DNA of 64,000 nucleotides, from NCBI RefSeq assembly GCF_020055635.1, contig NZ_JAIPUT010000006.1:62001-126000 (forward strand), read 5' to 3'. The position numbers and the translations under genes were made by a program. Of the stretch, positions 29,221-39,337 are shown piece after piece; within the stretch, counting starts at the first letter, position 1; every line of letters starts with the position of its first letter. The notes under the pieces were generated by a model, which did no database searches, was not told the DNA's origin, and was given only the letters and a program-made list of their open reading frames with translations. The stretch comes from Marivita sp. (GTDB taxonomy: Bacteria; Pseudomonadota; Alphaproteobacteria; Rhodobacterales; Rhodobacteraceae).

Positions 29221-30669
29221 TTATTTTAGTTTTTCGAGCTGCTCCTTGTACGCCCGAGCGAACTCGCGGCTGAACAGCTCGTGAAAATCATTTTCGGCCT
29301 GATCCGAGATCTGGGCATACATCTTTTCGTACACTTCCCAGTACCGGGCTTTTTTACCTTTAAACATACTGCCGATCGCAGTGGATGTCTCAATCTGACC
29401 TGACAAGACCTCCGGATCAAGCTTGCTCAGCACCCCTTTGATCGCGGCCTCCATCCCGGTGACCATCGCGATCTCATGCGCCTTGATGTCGTCAAGCGCC
29501 TGTTCGACGGCTGTTTCGGAACTCAGGTACCCTTTTGCCTTGGGTTTCACCAAGGCCGTCACGGCATCGTCCTCGCTCAGCGAGAACTTGAGCGGGTTGT
29601 TTCCGCCGGAACTGATCATCGTCTGGTCGATGCGGAATTCCGACTTGATCGACGTCCGGGTCATCAGGACCTCGCGCAGGCCGACGATCATCATCCGCAT
29701 GACGCGGCCCATCCGGGTCATCGTGCGGTCCAGATCGGCGTCGTCGATGACGAGATCCTCTGCCTCGAGCGCCGCGATGAAGGCTTTCGCTGCCGATTGG
29801 TCGCCGCCCTGAGAGACAGGCGATGCAGCTTCGGTCGCCGGTGGCGCGGCGGCCGGTTGCGACCGGACCGGTTCTTGCGCCGGTTCTTGGACCGTTTTTT
29901 GCGCCGGGTCCGGGATCTCGGTCCGGTCCGGCTCGGGCACCGGGTCGGGCGGGGCTTCGGGCGCTTCGGGTGCCGCGGCATCATCGGGCTCGAGAAAGGC
30001 GTCCCAATCGTCTGGAATGAGCTTGTCCGAGGGCGCAAAGCTGTCCGACACCGAAGGGTTGTGCGTCGCAACGGACGCGCCGTCGCCTTCCCGGCCATCC
30101 TTCGGCTTCTGGAAGAATTCGTCCTCGTCTTCGCCGAGCGGCGGCAGAAGATCGTCGATCGGATCGGAGGCGTCGATGTTTTTCGGCCCGGTCGGTCCGT
30201 CTTGCGAGCCCAGCAGATCGTCAAGGAAATCGCCTTCGGGGCCGGGATCGTCCAGCATCGCAAATGGGTCGGGCGCATCATCGGCCTGGCCGTGTGAAAT
30301 GCCGGACCGTGTCGGCGCGGCGGGTGCAAGATCGTCGATGTCGCGAAGGTCCTGACCGATCTCGACAACCAGCTCATAGCCCCCCGCCGACAGCACGTCA
30401 CCATTGTTGAGGGTTGTCGGCGTGCGGCCCAGCGGCGCCTTGGAATAGTTCAGGAAGGTTCCGTTGGTCGAGAAATCGACGATGACGATCTTGCCGTTGT
30501 GATCTTCGATGACAAAATGGCTTTTCGACAGCATGCGGTCCGGGTCCGGCAGGACCAGGTCATTTCCCTGCCCCCGGCCCACAGTCAGGCTGCCGCCCTG
30601 CATGCGGACAGGGCGTCCATCCCCCGGCACCATGCCGGATGATTGAAACTTCAGAGTCACCGTCATCAC
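29221..30669 (-). CDS. tagH: T6SS FHA-domain protein TagH (Fha)
   Basis: 482 residues. The N-terminal forkhead-associated domain (VGRGQGNDLVLPDPDRMLSKSHF, then STNGTFLN near 70) binds phosphothreonine. A long acidic and proline-rich linker follows, then the conserved T6SS C-terminal domain (MGRVMRMMIVGLREVLMTR; SGGNNPLKFS). It is the expected target of PpkA and PppA. The start is GTG 30669 or ATG 30666; GGAGG upstream fits the GTG slightly better. Confidence 0.93.
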   Translation of the reverse strand: MMTVTLKFQSSGMVPGDGRPVRMQGGSLTVGRGQGNDLVLPDPDRMLSKSHFVIEDHNGKIVIVDFSTNGTFLNYSKAPLGRTPTTLNNGDVLSAGGYELVVEIGQDLRDIDDLAPAAPTRSGISHGQADDAPDPFAMLDDPGPEGDFLDDLLGSQDGPTGPKNIDASDPIDDLLPPLGEDEDEFFQKPKDGREGDGASVATHNPSVSDSFAPSDKLIPDDWDAFLEPDDAAAPEAPEAPPDPVPEPDRTEIPDPAQKTVQEPAQEPVRSQPAAAPPATEAASPVSQGGDQSAAKAFIAALEAEDLVIDDADLDRTMTRMGRVMRMMIVGLREVLMTRTSIKSEFRIDQTMISSGGNNPLKFSLSEDDAVTALVKPKAKGYLSSETAVEQALDDIKAHEIAMVTGMEAAIKGVLSKLDPEVLSGQIETSTAIGSMFKGKKARYWEVYEKMYAQISDQAENDFHELFSREFARAYKEQLEKLK

Positions 30670-30675
30670 AGGCGG

Positions 30676-30984
30676 TCAGCCTCCTACAAGCACAGTAAAT
30701 TCACCTTTCATGATAACGCCCCCACAGGCGACGTTATCGAGAACCCGTGCGGCGGGCATCTTGCCGATCAGCACTGTGCTTGATCCCTTGATGATCGGAT
30801 GCGGAAAGGCCGGGTTGCACAGGTCCATCATCCGCGCTGCCGGAAATTTTCCCACGATGACAGTCACGCAGCACGGCGGGATGATCGGGATCGGCACCGG
30901 AATAGGCACCGGGGGCGCCGGTGGCGGGCCGGGCGTGAAGCACGCATGCAGATCCAGAAGCCTTGCCTGCGGAAATCCCGGCAT
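30676..30984 (-). CDS. PAAR-domain spike-tip protein
   Basis: A 102-residue protein made of PAAR repeats: AARLLD-like, FPAARMMD and MPAARVLDNVACGG, with a proline-rich insert at about residues 18-38. PAAR proteins sharpen the VgrG tip and can carry effectors; this one has no extra toxin domain. It starts immediately after the stop of the preceding unknown gene and lies six bases from tagH. Confidence 0.88.
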   Translation of the reverse strand: MPGFPQARLLDLHACFTPGPPPAPPVPIPVPIPIIPPCCVTVIVGKFPAARMMDLCNPAFPHPIIKGSSTVLIGKMPAARVLDNVACGGVIMKGEFTVLVGG

Positions 30985-31584
30985 CTATGCGCCCTCTTTC
31001 ATGGTCTTGCGCTTTCCGTTGCCACCGCGCCCGATATCGGCTGCGCGGTCAATGACTTCCTGGATGTAGCTGTCGAAATCGTCGCGCCGGGTCGAGATGG
31101 CTTCGACATTCATGGCAAAGGCAGCAATCGAGGACGCGCCCGGCGGAGCCGGCATCTGGGCCATGTCTCCGGTCCCCAAGGTGCCATCGCAATACATCAC
31201 GGCCATTGCGCAATGGGTGGTCACGTCGTTCTTGTCGGCATGATCCATGCTGTCGATGGCGGTGTTGCGGTTTTCGTCGCTCGGCCTGAACACCCAGGCC
31301 TCGGCCGCCAGAAGGCAGGGCGTTTCGTTTTCCACACCGGTCCCGACAATGTCTCGCGCGGCCAGGCAGGCCCACCAGACCCGTTCGCGCGGCGGCAAGG
31401 CGACGGACAGCAGACGCAACAGGTCGACATGCGCGTCTTTCGCGTCAAGCTCGTCCAGCACGGCTTCGACCGAGGCACTGGCGGGTGCCTCCAGCCTGGT
31501 TTCCAACGTGACATTCCCCTGCGCCAGCAGCTTGGCTGCGGGCTCTGGCGGGATCTTGGTAAGTTTGCCGAAACGACCTGCCAT
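30985..31584 (-). CDS. Unknown protein of the VgrG-PAAR module (DUF6931-like)
   Basis: 199 residues, no signal peptide or membrane segment. A hydrophobic core, LPPRERVWWACLAARDIVG, near residue 65 and WVFRPSDENRNTAIDSMD near 105 resemble a family often seen between vgrG and PAAR genes in alphaproteobacteria; the DUF number is from memory. Its position suggests a loading adaptor or effector-related protein. The Gly/Lys-rich C-terminus (GRGGNGKRKTMKEGA) may be flexible. Confidence 0.6.
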   Translation of the reverse strand: MAGRFGKLTKIPPEPAAKLLAQGNVTLETRLEAPASASVEAVLDELDAKDAHVDLLRLLSVALPPRERVWWACLAARDIVGTGVENETPCLLAAEAWVFRPSDENRNTAIDSMDHADKNDVTTHCAMAVMYCDGTLGTGDMAQMPAPPGASSIAAFAMNVEAISTRRDDFDSYIQEVIDRAADIGRGGNGKRKTMKEGA

Positions 31585-31594
31585 GGTGCGTCCT

Positions 31595-33598
31595 CTAGTT
31601 GATAAACACGATGCCGCCCTTGAGCGTCAGCATCCCGTCACCTTGTACGGTGGTCATCGGGCTCTTCACGTCGGCTTTGATATCGGCCTTCACAGTGATC
31701 ATCGAGCTTTTCATCGTGATCGACATCGGGTCCATCTTGATCGTCGAGCCGCCGCACTTGAATTCGATGGATTGTGCTGCGCTCACGGTGATCTTGCCGG
31801 ATTTTACGGAAACGTCCATGTTCCCCATCTTGAGGGTCGTGTTGTGGTTCCCCGTGTCGATATTCGTGATGTGATCGCCCTTCTTGACCGTCTCGGTATA
31901 GGTGCCTTCGTTGATCGTCTCGGTGACGTCGTTGTGCACGGTTTGCGTCAGGTCTCCGGGGTCGTTTTTCTCGAGGCCAACCGTGATCGTCGCATTGTTC
32001 TTGACGATCTGTTCATAGTCCTTCTCGGCCTGGAAGCGGACCAGTTCGCTGTCCTTCTTGTCCTCGAACATCAATTCGTTGAAGCCGCCACCGCCCTTCG
32101 AGCTGTTGGTCTTGACGCCGGACTGGGTCTTGTTGTCGGGCAAGGTGTAGGGTGGCATGGTCTTGTCGTTGTACAGCATCCCGATGCACATCGGACGGTC
32201 GGGGTCGCCTTCCTCGAAACTGATCACGACCTCCTGCCCGATCCGCGGGATCGCGATGGCGCCCCAGTTCTTGCCGGTCCAGGGCATCATCGTGCGCACC
32301 CAGCACGTGGTCTTTTCATCCTTCTTGCCGTCACGATCCCAGTGGAACTGCACCTTGATCCGGCCATATTCGTCGGTGTAGATTTCTTCCCCGCTTGGCC
32401 CGGTGACTATCGCCGTGTGAATTCCGCCGACCTTTGGCCAGGGCGTGACTTGTGGCGCGCGATACTGGGTTTTCGTCTCGACCACGCGGAACTTCACCAT
32501 GTGGGGTTCTTCGGGGTTCAGTTCGAAATCAATGCTGTCCTTCAGATCGTCGGCATCCTTGAACACGCCGCCATTGAACATTTCGACCTGCACGATGTCA
32601 TGCTGACATTCGACGAGCATGACGTCTTTGGGATCATTGTCGCGCGGAAGCTTGGAAACCGAAAACGTGTGGCCGACTGCCAGGTTGATCGCGTCAGAGA
32701 CACCCGAAACCAGGTGATGCGGCACGGATTCGGATTCCATGCGCACCTTGGCGTAATGTTCGCCAAGGTCGCCGGACCTGAAATGACCCGGATAATCGTA
32801 GCGCTCGTTCTCGTCCTTCAGATAGGTCGCCTGCGTCTTGCTGCTTTCGGAGGTCAGCACGGCGGTCGAATTCTCGAAATTGTAATCGTCCAGGACGACC
32901 TTGGCGCTGCGCACCTTTTCGGACGCGCTCCATTCGAAGATATAGGGCAAGGACTCTTCCTGAGTGGACCTCATCGAATATTCGCGAAATTCGAAAGCCG
33001 ATGGCGCCGCAACGGCGGGATGTTTGCCGCAATCGTCGATCAGCACCAATTTTTCGGTCGCTTCGGAATGGTCGAAATAATAATAGATGCCTTCTTCCTG
33101 CATCAGCCGGTTCAGGAAATCGAGGTCGGTTTCCCGGTACTGCACGCAGTATCCGCGCGGCGTATAGGTATGCGACAGCTTGAGTTCGAGGTTGCCGGAA
33201 AACCCGTATTCCCCCAGGACCGATTGGATGATGTCGACGACGCTCATTTCCTGAAAGATGCGCAAATCCGTCCGCCGTGACAGGAACCAGAGCCAGGGCC
33301 GGACAACCGCCTTGAATTGCCCGCCGACATCCAGGATCGAAATGAATTCGGCCGAAATACAGGTGCCGCGAAACCATCGTTTCGACGTCTTGTCTTCGCT
33401 CTCCGCCACAAGATGCATGGTCTTTCCGACGATGGTTTCGAGATCGAGCTTTTCATTGACGCAGAAAAAATGGACCTCGATCGTCGGAATCTCGCTGATC
33501 CGCTCGTGGATGCGCGATGCAATGGGCAGAAGTTCCTTGTCCTTGCCCTCGCATTCAAGCCGCAAAGGGAAATTCGAAGGATCAAGTTTCTCCAGCAT
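31595..33598 (-). CDS. vgrG: T6SS spike protein VgrG (TssI)
   Basis: 667 residues, a standard-length VgrG: a phage gp27-like head (RDTDLDFLNRLMQEEGIYYYFDH-type segment near 165), a gp5 OB-fold (GRIKVQFHWDRDGK; CWVRTMMPWTGKNWGAIAIPRIGQEVV) and a beta-helix needle ending GMLTLKGGIVFIN. No extra C-terminal effector domain is present. GGAG eight bases before the ATG is a good ribosome-binding site. First gene of the vgrG-unknown-PAAR module. Confidence 0.96.
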   Translation of the reverse strand: MLEKLDPSNFPLRLECEGKDKELLPIASRIHERISEIPTIEVHFFCVNEKLDLETIVGKTMHLVAESEDKTSKRWFRGTCISAEFISILDVGGQFKAVVRPWLWFLSRRTDLRIFQEMSVVDIIQSVLGEYGFSGNLELKLSHTYTPRGYCVQYRETDLDFLNRLMQEEGIYYYFDHSEATEKLVLIDDCGKHPAVAAPSAFEFREYSMRSTQEESLPYIFEWSASEKVRSAKVVLDDYNFENSTAVLTSESSKTQATYLKDENERYDYPGHFRSGDLGEHYAKVRMESESVPHHLVSGVSDAINLAVGHTFSVSKLPRDNDPKDVMLVECQHDIVQVEMFNGGVFKDADDLKDSIDFELNPEEPHMVKFRVVETKTQYRAPQVTPWPKVGGIHTAIVTGPSGEEIYTDEYGRIKVQFHWDRDGKKDEKTTCWVRTMMPWTGKNWGAIAIPRIGQEVVISFEEGDPDRPMCIGMLYNDKTMPPYTLPDNKTQSGVKTNSSKGGGGFNELMFEDKKDSELVRFQAEKDYEQIVKNNATITVGLEKNDPGDLTQTVHNDVTETINEGTYTETVKKGDHITNIDTGNHNTTLKMGNMDVSVKSGKITVSAAQSIEFKCGGSTIKMDPMSITMKSSMITVKADIKADVKSPMTTVQGDGMLTLKGGIVFIN

Positions 33599-33696
33599 AG
33601 CCGCCGCTCCTTCAGATTACCTTGAGACTAAAGCAAAAAACATGCCCTGACCAATCTTCTGTGTCGGTCATTGCATATTTCACGCCAGGCCCCGTC

Positions 33697-36408
33697 TCAG
33701 TCGAACGCATAGGTGAACTCCCCATCCGACACGTCGATGGCCACCTTGTCGACGGACTTGCCGTCGATCATCCGCTTGAGGAATTCGGACGAGATATCCG
33801 GCAGCATGGTGTTGGTGACGATGGCGTCGATCATCCGGCCCCCGGATTCAAGCTCCTGGCAGCGCGACACGATGGTCTCGACGACGTCGTCGGAATATTC
33901 GAACGGCACGCCATGCGCTTCGGCGACGCGCTTCTTGATCCGGTCCAGTTGCAGACGGGTGATCTTGCCGATCATGTCCGGGCTGAGCGGGTAATACGGG
34001 ATCGTCACCAGGCGCCCCAAGAGCGCCGCCGGGAAGATCTTCAGCAGCGGATCGCGCAGCGCTTTGGCGATGCCTTCGGGTTCGGGCATCAGGTCGGGAT
34101 CGGAACACATGTCCATGATCATTTCCGATCCCGCGTTCGACGTGAGCAGGATCAGCGTGTTCTTGAAATCGATCACCCGGCCTTCGCCGTCTTCCATCAC
34201 ACCCTTGTCGAAGACCTGGAAAAACACTTCGTGCACATCCGGGTGCGCCTTTTCCACCTCGTCCAGAAGCACCACGGAATAGGGTTTGCGCCGCACCGCC
34301 TCGGTCAGAACGCCGCCTTCGCCATAGCCGACATAGCCCGGAGGCGCGCCCTTGAGGCTGCTGACCGTGTGCGCTTCCTGGTATTCGGACATGTTGATCG
34401 TGATGACGTTCTGTTCACCACCATACAGAACCTCGGCCAGGGCCAAGGCCGTTTCCGTCTTGCCGACGCCGCTTGTCCCGGCAAGCAGGAACACCCCGAT
34501 GGGTTTGTTGGGGTTGTCCAATGCGGCACGGCTGGTCTGGATGCGCTTGGCGATCATCTCCATCGCGTGATCCTGGCCGATGACGCGCTTGGCGAGGTGA
34601 TCCTTGAGGTTCAACACCGTCTGCAACTCGTCGCTCATCATCCGGCCGACAGGGATTCCCGTCCAGTCGCCAACCACGCTGGCCACCGCCTGTTCGTCGA
34701 CGATCGGCAGGATCAAGGGTGTCTCGCCCTGAAGGTCGGCCAGTTCGGCGTTCTTCGCCTTGAGCTGGCTCAGAAGGTCAGACCGTTCCTCGGCCGTCAT
34801 CGGGCTTTTCTCTGCGGCCTCTTCGCCCCCGGCATCCGGCGTGTCGACCGGCGCGCCACCTTCCCGCAGCCTTGCCCGAAGATCGAGGATATCGGTCACG
34901 ACCGTCCGTTCCGCCTCCCAGCGCTTGTCCAGCACCTCAAGCCGAGCCTCTTCCTCCTGCTTGAGCGCCGTGATCGCTTCGCGACGCGCATCCACGTCCA
35001 TCCCGGCGGTTTCATCGCGCCCGATTATTTCCAATTCCGTCGTCAAGGCGTCGATCCGCTTGCGGCTGTCATCCACCTCGGCGGGCACAGCGTGCTGGCT
35101 GACAGCGACACGCGCACACGCGGTGTCAAGAACGCTCACCGATTTGTCCGGCAATTGCCGCGCCGGGATATAGCGGGCCGACAGCGAAACCGCTGCCTCG
35201 ATGCCTTCATCCAGGACCTGTACCTTGTGGTGGTTTTCCAGCATCGACGCGATCCCGCGCATCATCATGACGGCCTTTGGAATGCTGGGCTCCTCGACTT
35301 GCACCACCTGGAAGCGCCGGGTGAGCGCCGGATCCTTTTCGATGTGTTTCTTGTACTCCGCCCATGTCGTGGCGCCGATGGTCCGCAGCGTGCCGCGCGC
35401 CAAGGCCGGTTTGAGCAGGTTCGCGGCATCGCCGGTTCCGGCTGCTCCCCCTGCCCCGACCAATGTATGTGTCTCATCGACAAACATGATGATCGGCACG
35501 GTGGACGCCTGAACCTCGTCGATGACCTGTCGCAGGCGGTTCTCGAATTCGCCCTTCATCGACGCGCCGGCCTGCAACAGGCCCACGTCCAGCGCCAGCA
35601 ACCGCGCCTCGCGCAGTGCCGGCGGAACGTCGCCCCGTGCGATCCGCAGGGCGAACCCTTCCACCACGGCGGTCTTCCCGACCCCGGCCTCCCCGGTCAG
35701 GATCGGGTTGTTCTGACGCCGCCGCATCAGCACATCGACAATCTGGCGGATTTCCTCGTCACGTCCGACGATCGGGTCGATCTCGCCGTTGCGGGCCTGT
35801 TCGGTCAGGTCGGTGCAGAACTGGGTCAGCGCTTCTTGCTTGCCCATCGCGCCCGGAGCCATCGCGCCTGATGCCTCGCCGGGCACAGCGCCACCGCCGG
35901 TTTGCGATCCGTCCTGCGGTCGCATGCTGTCCTCGACCGACCCATTGACCACCTTGGCAAAATTGTCGGAAAGGTCGTCGGCACCGATCTTGGAAAACTC
36001 TTTCGAGATGTTCATCAGGATCGACCGGAGTTCCGGCGTCTTGAGCATGCCGAGGATCAGGTGACCCGTGCGCACCTGGTTGGAGTTGAACAAGAGCGAG
36101 CCATAGACCCAGGCCCGCTCCATCGCGTCCTGCAAATGAGAACTGAGGTCCGAGATCGAGCTTGCGCCTCTGGGCAATGCATCCAGGGCGCGTGTCATGT
36201 CCGCTGACAGCTTTGCAGGGTCGATGTCGTAATGCTGCAGGATTTTCTGCACGTCGGAATTGTCCAGCTGCACCAGCTGCGCGAACCAGTGCACCACCTC
36301 GACATAGGGATTGCCCCGCATCTTGCAGAACACCGTGGCCCCTTCGACTGCCTGATACCCCACCTTGTTAAGCTTCCCGAACAGGGCGACACGGCTAATC
36401 TCAGTCAT
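33697..36408 (-). CDS. clpV: T6SS AAA+ ATPase ClpV (TssH)
   Basis: 903 residues with a Clp N-domain and two AAA+ modules. Walker A sites are GEAGVGKTAVVEG (near 240) and LLAGTSGVGKTETALAL (near 640), with Walker B segments and a middle coiled-coil region between them. ClpV disassembles contracted TssBC sheath for reuse. A near-ideal AAGGAG lies seven bases upstream of ATG 36408. A 98-base gap follows before vgrG. Confidence 0.96.
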   Translation of the reverse strand: MTEISRVALFGKLNKVGYQAVEGATVFCKMRGNPYVEVVHWFAQLVQLDNSDVQKILQHYDIDPAKLSADMTRALDALPRGASSISDLSSHLQDAMERAWVYGSLLFNSNQVRTGHLILGMLKTPELRSILMNISKEFSKIGADDLSDNFAKVVNGSVEDSMRPQDGSQTGGGAVPGEASGAMAPGAMGKQEALTQFCTDLTEQARNGEIDPIVGRDEEIRQIVDVLMRRRQNNPILTGEAGVGKTAVVEGFALRIARGDVPPALREARLLALDVGLLQAGASMKGEFENRLRQVIDEVQASTVPIIMFVDETHTLVGAGGAAGTGDAANLLKPALARGTLRTIGATTWAEYKKHIEKDPALTRRFQVVQVEEPSIPKAVMMMRGIASMLENHHKVQVLDEGIEAAVSLSARYIPARQLPDKSVSVLDTACARVAVSQHAVPAEVDDSRKRIDALTTELEIIGRDETAGMDVDARREAITALKQEEEARLEVLDKRWEAERTVVTDILDLRARLREGGAPVDTPDAGGEEAAEKSPMTAEERSDLLSQLKAKNAELADLQGETPLILPIVDEQAVASVVGDWTGIPVGRMMSDELQTVLNLKDHLAKRVIGQDHAMEMIAKRIQTSRAALDNPNKPIGVFLLAGTSGVGKTETALALAEVLYGGEQNVITINMSEYQEAHTVSSLKGAPPGYVGYGEGGVLTEAVRRKPYSVVLLDEVEKAHPDVHEVFFQVFDKGVMEDGEGRVIDFKNTLILLTSNAGSEMIMDMCSDPDLMPEPEGIAKALRDPLLKIFPAALLGRLVTIPYYPLSPDMIGKITRLQLDRIKKRVAEAHGVPFEYSDDVVETIVSRCQELESGGRMIDAIVTNTMLPDISSEFLKRMIDGKSVDKVAIDVSDGEFTYAFD

Positions 36409-36443
36409 TTTATTCTCCTTCGCGAAATTGCGAACAGGTTTCT

Positions 36444-37487
36444 TCAGGCCGCGAGGCCTTCTTCAAAAGGGACATCTGTCAAAGGTGTCATGAACAAATC
36501 CGCCACTTCGTCGGGGTGATCGTCCGACCCGATCCAGCTTGTCAGGCCGAGTTGTGTGCTTTGCCCAAGCTGCGCCTGGGGAATGTCTGTGCCGCGCAAG
36601 ACCAGGTTCACATCCCAGTTGAGCTGATCGCCGACATAGTTTCGGACGATGGCGCGAAGCCGTCTCATTGCCGGCGTGCCGGGCAGGAACTGCGAATACT
36701 CTTCAAGCGACAACGGCCCGATGCGCAATCGGAATTTCGAGGAGTTGGACCAGACCCGCGCGCCGATGCAGGTGGTGTGTCCAAGCCCGCCCGCCCCACC
36801 GAGTTGCCAGCGATCATCCGGTTCCAGTTCGAGCCAGTCTCCGACGAATTCCTCCAACCGAACCGGCGCGTCGAAAAACCCGGTCAGGATCGCGATGAGC
36901 CCTTCGGCGTTTTTCGGACCCGCCGAGAGCACGCCTGCAAAATGCCGCCTGGCAAGATCGGGCATCGCGTCCCGGTTGCGCAGATGGGTGCCGTAAAACC
37001 CCGAAAGCGCTCCGATCTTGGCTTCGGTCTCGCTGTGTTCGCCCCGATCGAAAGCCGCCGTCGGCTGGCCTCTTACCCAGGCCCGATAAAGCAGGGTCAT
37101 CATCCGGTGCGTCAACATGTCGGCGAAGGCCACGAAGGTCGGGTCGGTGTGATTGACCATCCGGCTGCGCGCATATTCGGTCAGGTGCAGCGGCAAGGGG
37201 CCATTTGGTCCGAAGAGACCGAAGAACAGGTTTGAAAGCTGCGCCGGCGCGTTCGCGGTCTGTTGCTTGAAACCGGCCACTGTCGATTTCGGAAACGCGA
37301 GGTCCGGCTCCTGGCCGAAACGCACTTTTTCCTGTCCCGGCCGACGGGCCGTTCCAAGACGCGGATTTTCAGCGAAATGCGCCTCGATGACACGCATGGC
37401 AAAGAAGATGTGATGGGATTTGGGATCGCGGATCAGACGGTCGAAATGGGTCAGATCACGCGGTTCACCCCCATTGTCGGTGACCAT
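36444..37487 (-). CDS. tssG: T6SS baseplate protein TssG
   Basis: 347 residues of the ImpH/VasB family: FFAMRVIEAHFAENPRLGTARRPGQEKVRFGQEPDLAFP, then FGLFGPNGPLPLHLTEYARSR, then WLELEPDDRWQLGG. TssG with TssF and TssK builds the baseplate wedge. Its start overlaps the end of tssF by 37 bases in another frame, so translation is probably coupled. Confidence 0.95.
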   Translation of the reverse strand: MVTDNGGEPRDLTHFDRLIRDPKSHHIFFAMRVIEAHFAENPRLGTARRPGQEKVRFGQEPDLAFPKSTVAGFKQQTANAPAQLSNLFFGLFGPNGPLPLHLTEYARSRMVNHTDPTFVAFADMLTHRMMTLLYRAWVRGQPTAAFDRGEHSETEAKIGALSGFYGTHLRNRDAMPDLARRHFAGVLSAGPKNAEGLIAILTGFFDAPVRLEEFVGDWLELEPDDRWQLGGAGGLGHTTCIGARVWSNSSKFRLRIGPLSLEEYSQFLPGTPAMRRLRAIVRNYVGDQLNWDVNLVLRGTDIPQAQLGQSTQLGLTSWIGSDDHPDEVADLFMTPLTDVPFEEGLAA

Positions 37488-39331
37488 CGCGCAATCTCTC
37501 CTCTTTGTTGGGTTTTCAGGACCGTTTCCGTGAAACTGTTTATTGTCGAATACTTGCGGAAAAACCGTTCGAGAACCGAGCCAAGAGTGTAGATCGAACT
37601 GCCTTCGAACAGGCTTTCGTCGAACTCCATGGTGATCTCGAGCCCGCGCACGGCGGTGGACAGAACGCCATCATGGATGCGCCTGACAATGGGCCGTGTC
37701 TTGACCGAAACGATCCCTTCAAGCTGCCGCTCCATCGCGCTGTCTCCGATCGGCGTGTAAAGCCCGACCAGTTCCCGCAGCGCGGCCGCCCCGCCGCCCG
37801 GCGCATCGCTTTCATCGGCAATCGACAGGTAATTGAGGCTCAGGTGGCTGACGGCCCGCCACGCCGCATCGCCTTGCGCGATGCAGGTGCGCGGTTTCGT
37901 CGGCCCGATCAGGGTGCGGATGGCCAGGACCGGGCCGCCATCGGGCAGGTGAAATACGTCGTCCACCCCGGTCGGAAGCAGCATCGGCAAATCCCGGTTG
38001 CTCACCATCGCCTCGACCGCAAGCTGGCTCAGGTCACCGGGATAGGGCGCTTCGTTTGCATCGACGATCGACAGGTAACTTTCCGAGCCAAGATAGTTGG
38101 TCCGGACGCCGCGCAAGGCCTCGCTCTCGCTCCTTTGCCTCAGATGCCGCTGATGCGTGAAATAGGCCGCCCCCCGCCCCCCGGCCGCGGTAAATTCGTC
38201 GGACGAATAAAACGCCTTGAGGGGCAGTTCATCGCGCCCTTCCTGGCGGATCCCCGTGACCTTGGTGATCGCGAAAATCTCGAAATCCTTGGGTGCGGTG
38301 CGATCGGCCACGACATGATGCTCGGTGACGCGATGGGACACCGGAACGCGGTCACAGCGTTTCGGGAACAGGTTGATGGCCGGGACGCAGTGCAGCTTGA
38401 ACGCGTCCGGCGTGACGTTCGGTGCGATGTCGGCCTTGTTGTCACGCAGCAGGATATACAGATCGACGCTGTCGCCGGTCGCGCGCGACAGCGGCGCCTG
38501 AAGACCCGACAGTTCGACAAAAAGGTTCCGCTCCGGCATCGCGAAATATTCCTGGAGCAACCGGTAGCCGTCGAAGGACGGGCGCGGCGTCGGCAAGAGC
38601 GCATCCTCGGTGGCAAGACCACGGGCTGTCACCGGCGACCCGAGCGTCATCGACCACTCATCGCGTCGATCGACCGACCGCGCCACGACGGTTGCAGGCC
38701 TGGCGCACAGCATCTCGAACATGGTCCAGCTCAGGCTGACCTGCCCACCCAGGAACAGCGTCAACCGGTCAAGCGGCAGATCCTTGATCGGAAGCCCCGC
38801 ATGGCGTTTCAGGCGCAACCGCACCGCCGCCCGCGCCGCAGGGTCCCTGGCCACACCGGCAGCGACAAGCGCCCCGCGCCCGTCGATATACTCGGCCTCG
38901 GCGATCGTGACGGGCCAGAGCGCAAGATCATGCGCCGTGCGGAACTGGCAGGCTTTCTGGGCGCCCGGAACCGGCTTGGACCGCAGGACAGTCTGGCGGG
39001 GCAAGGTGAACCCGGCGGCCAGGTCGGCGTTCTCCATGTCAGGCGTCAGTTCGGCGATCATCATCGACGGCGTCGGCGCAAGAAAATGCGGAAACACGAC
39101 ATCAAGCAGATGGCTGGTGAAGGCCGGGTATTGCAATTCCAGTTCAAGCTGGACGCGGGCGGTCAGGAAGGCGGTCCCTTCCAGAAGCCGTTCGACATAC
39201 GGATCAAGGATCTCGAGCCCGTCCATACCAAGACGCGCGGCGATCTTGGGATAGCTCTTGGCGAATTCCGCGCCCATCTCGCGCAGGAAGGCGAGTTCGG
39301 TCTCGTAATGTCTGAGCAGTCGGGTATCCAC
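37451..39331 (-). CDS. tssF: T6SS baseplate protein TssF
   Basis: 626 residues of the ImpG/VasA family, with the typical opening LLRHYETELAFLREMGAEFAKSYPKIAARLGM and LLEGTAFLTARVQLELELQYPAF. The C-terminal DESLFEGSSIYTLGSVLERFFRKY segment is also conserved. The start is GTG 39331, six bases after the tssE stop. Confidence 0.95.
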   Translation of the reverse strand: MDTRLLRHYETELAFLREMGAEFAKSYPKIAARLGMDGLEILDPYVERLLEGTAFLTARVQLELELQYPAFTSHLLDVVFPHFLAPTPSMMIAELTPDMENADLAAGFTLPRQTVLRSKPVPGAQKACQFRTAHDLALWPVTIAEAEYIDGRGALVAAGVARDPAARAAVRLRLKRHAGLPIKDLPLDRLTLFLGGQVSLSWTMFEMLCARPATVVARSVDRRDEWSMTLGSPVTARGLATEDALLPTPRPSFDGYRLLQEYFAMPERNLFVELSGLQAPLSRATGDSVDLYILLRDNKADIAPNVTPDAFKLHCVPAINLFPKRCDRVPVSHRVTEHHVVADRTAPKDFEIFAITKVTGIRQEGRDELPLKAFYSSDEFTAAGGRGAAYFTHQRHLRQRSESEALRGVRTNYLGSESYLSIVDANEAPYPGDLSQLAVEAMVSNRDLPMLLPTGVDDVFHLPDGGPVLAIRTLIGPTKPRTCIAQGDAAWRAVSHLSLNYLSIADESDAPGGGAAALRELVGLYTPIGDSAMERQLEGIVSVKTRPIVRRIHDGVLSTAVRGLEITMEFDESLFEGSSIYTLGSVLERFFRKYSTINSFTETVLKTQQRGEIARWSPTMGVNRVI

Positions 39332-39337
39332 TGTCGA

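Noticed and set aside
31247-33280. 677-codon plus-strand frame
   Set aside because: Antisense to vgrG, which is a certain gene on the other strand.
33622-35871. 749-codon plus-strand frame
   Set aside because: Antisense to clpV, with the same shadow composition and no recognisable motif.
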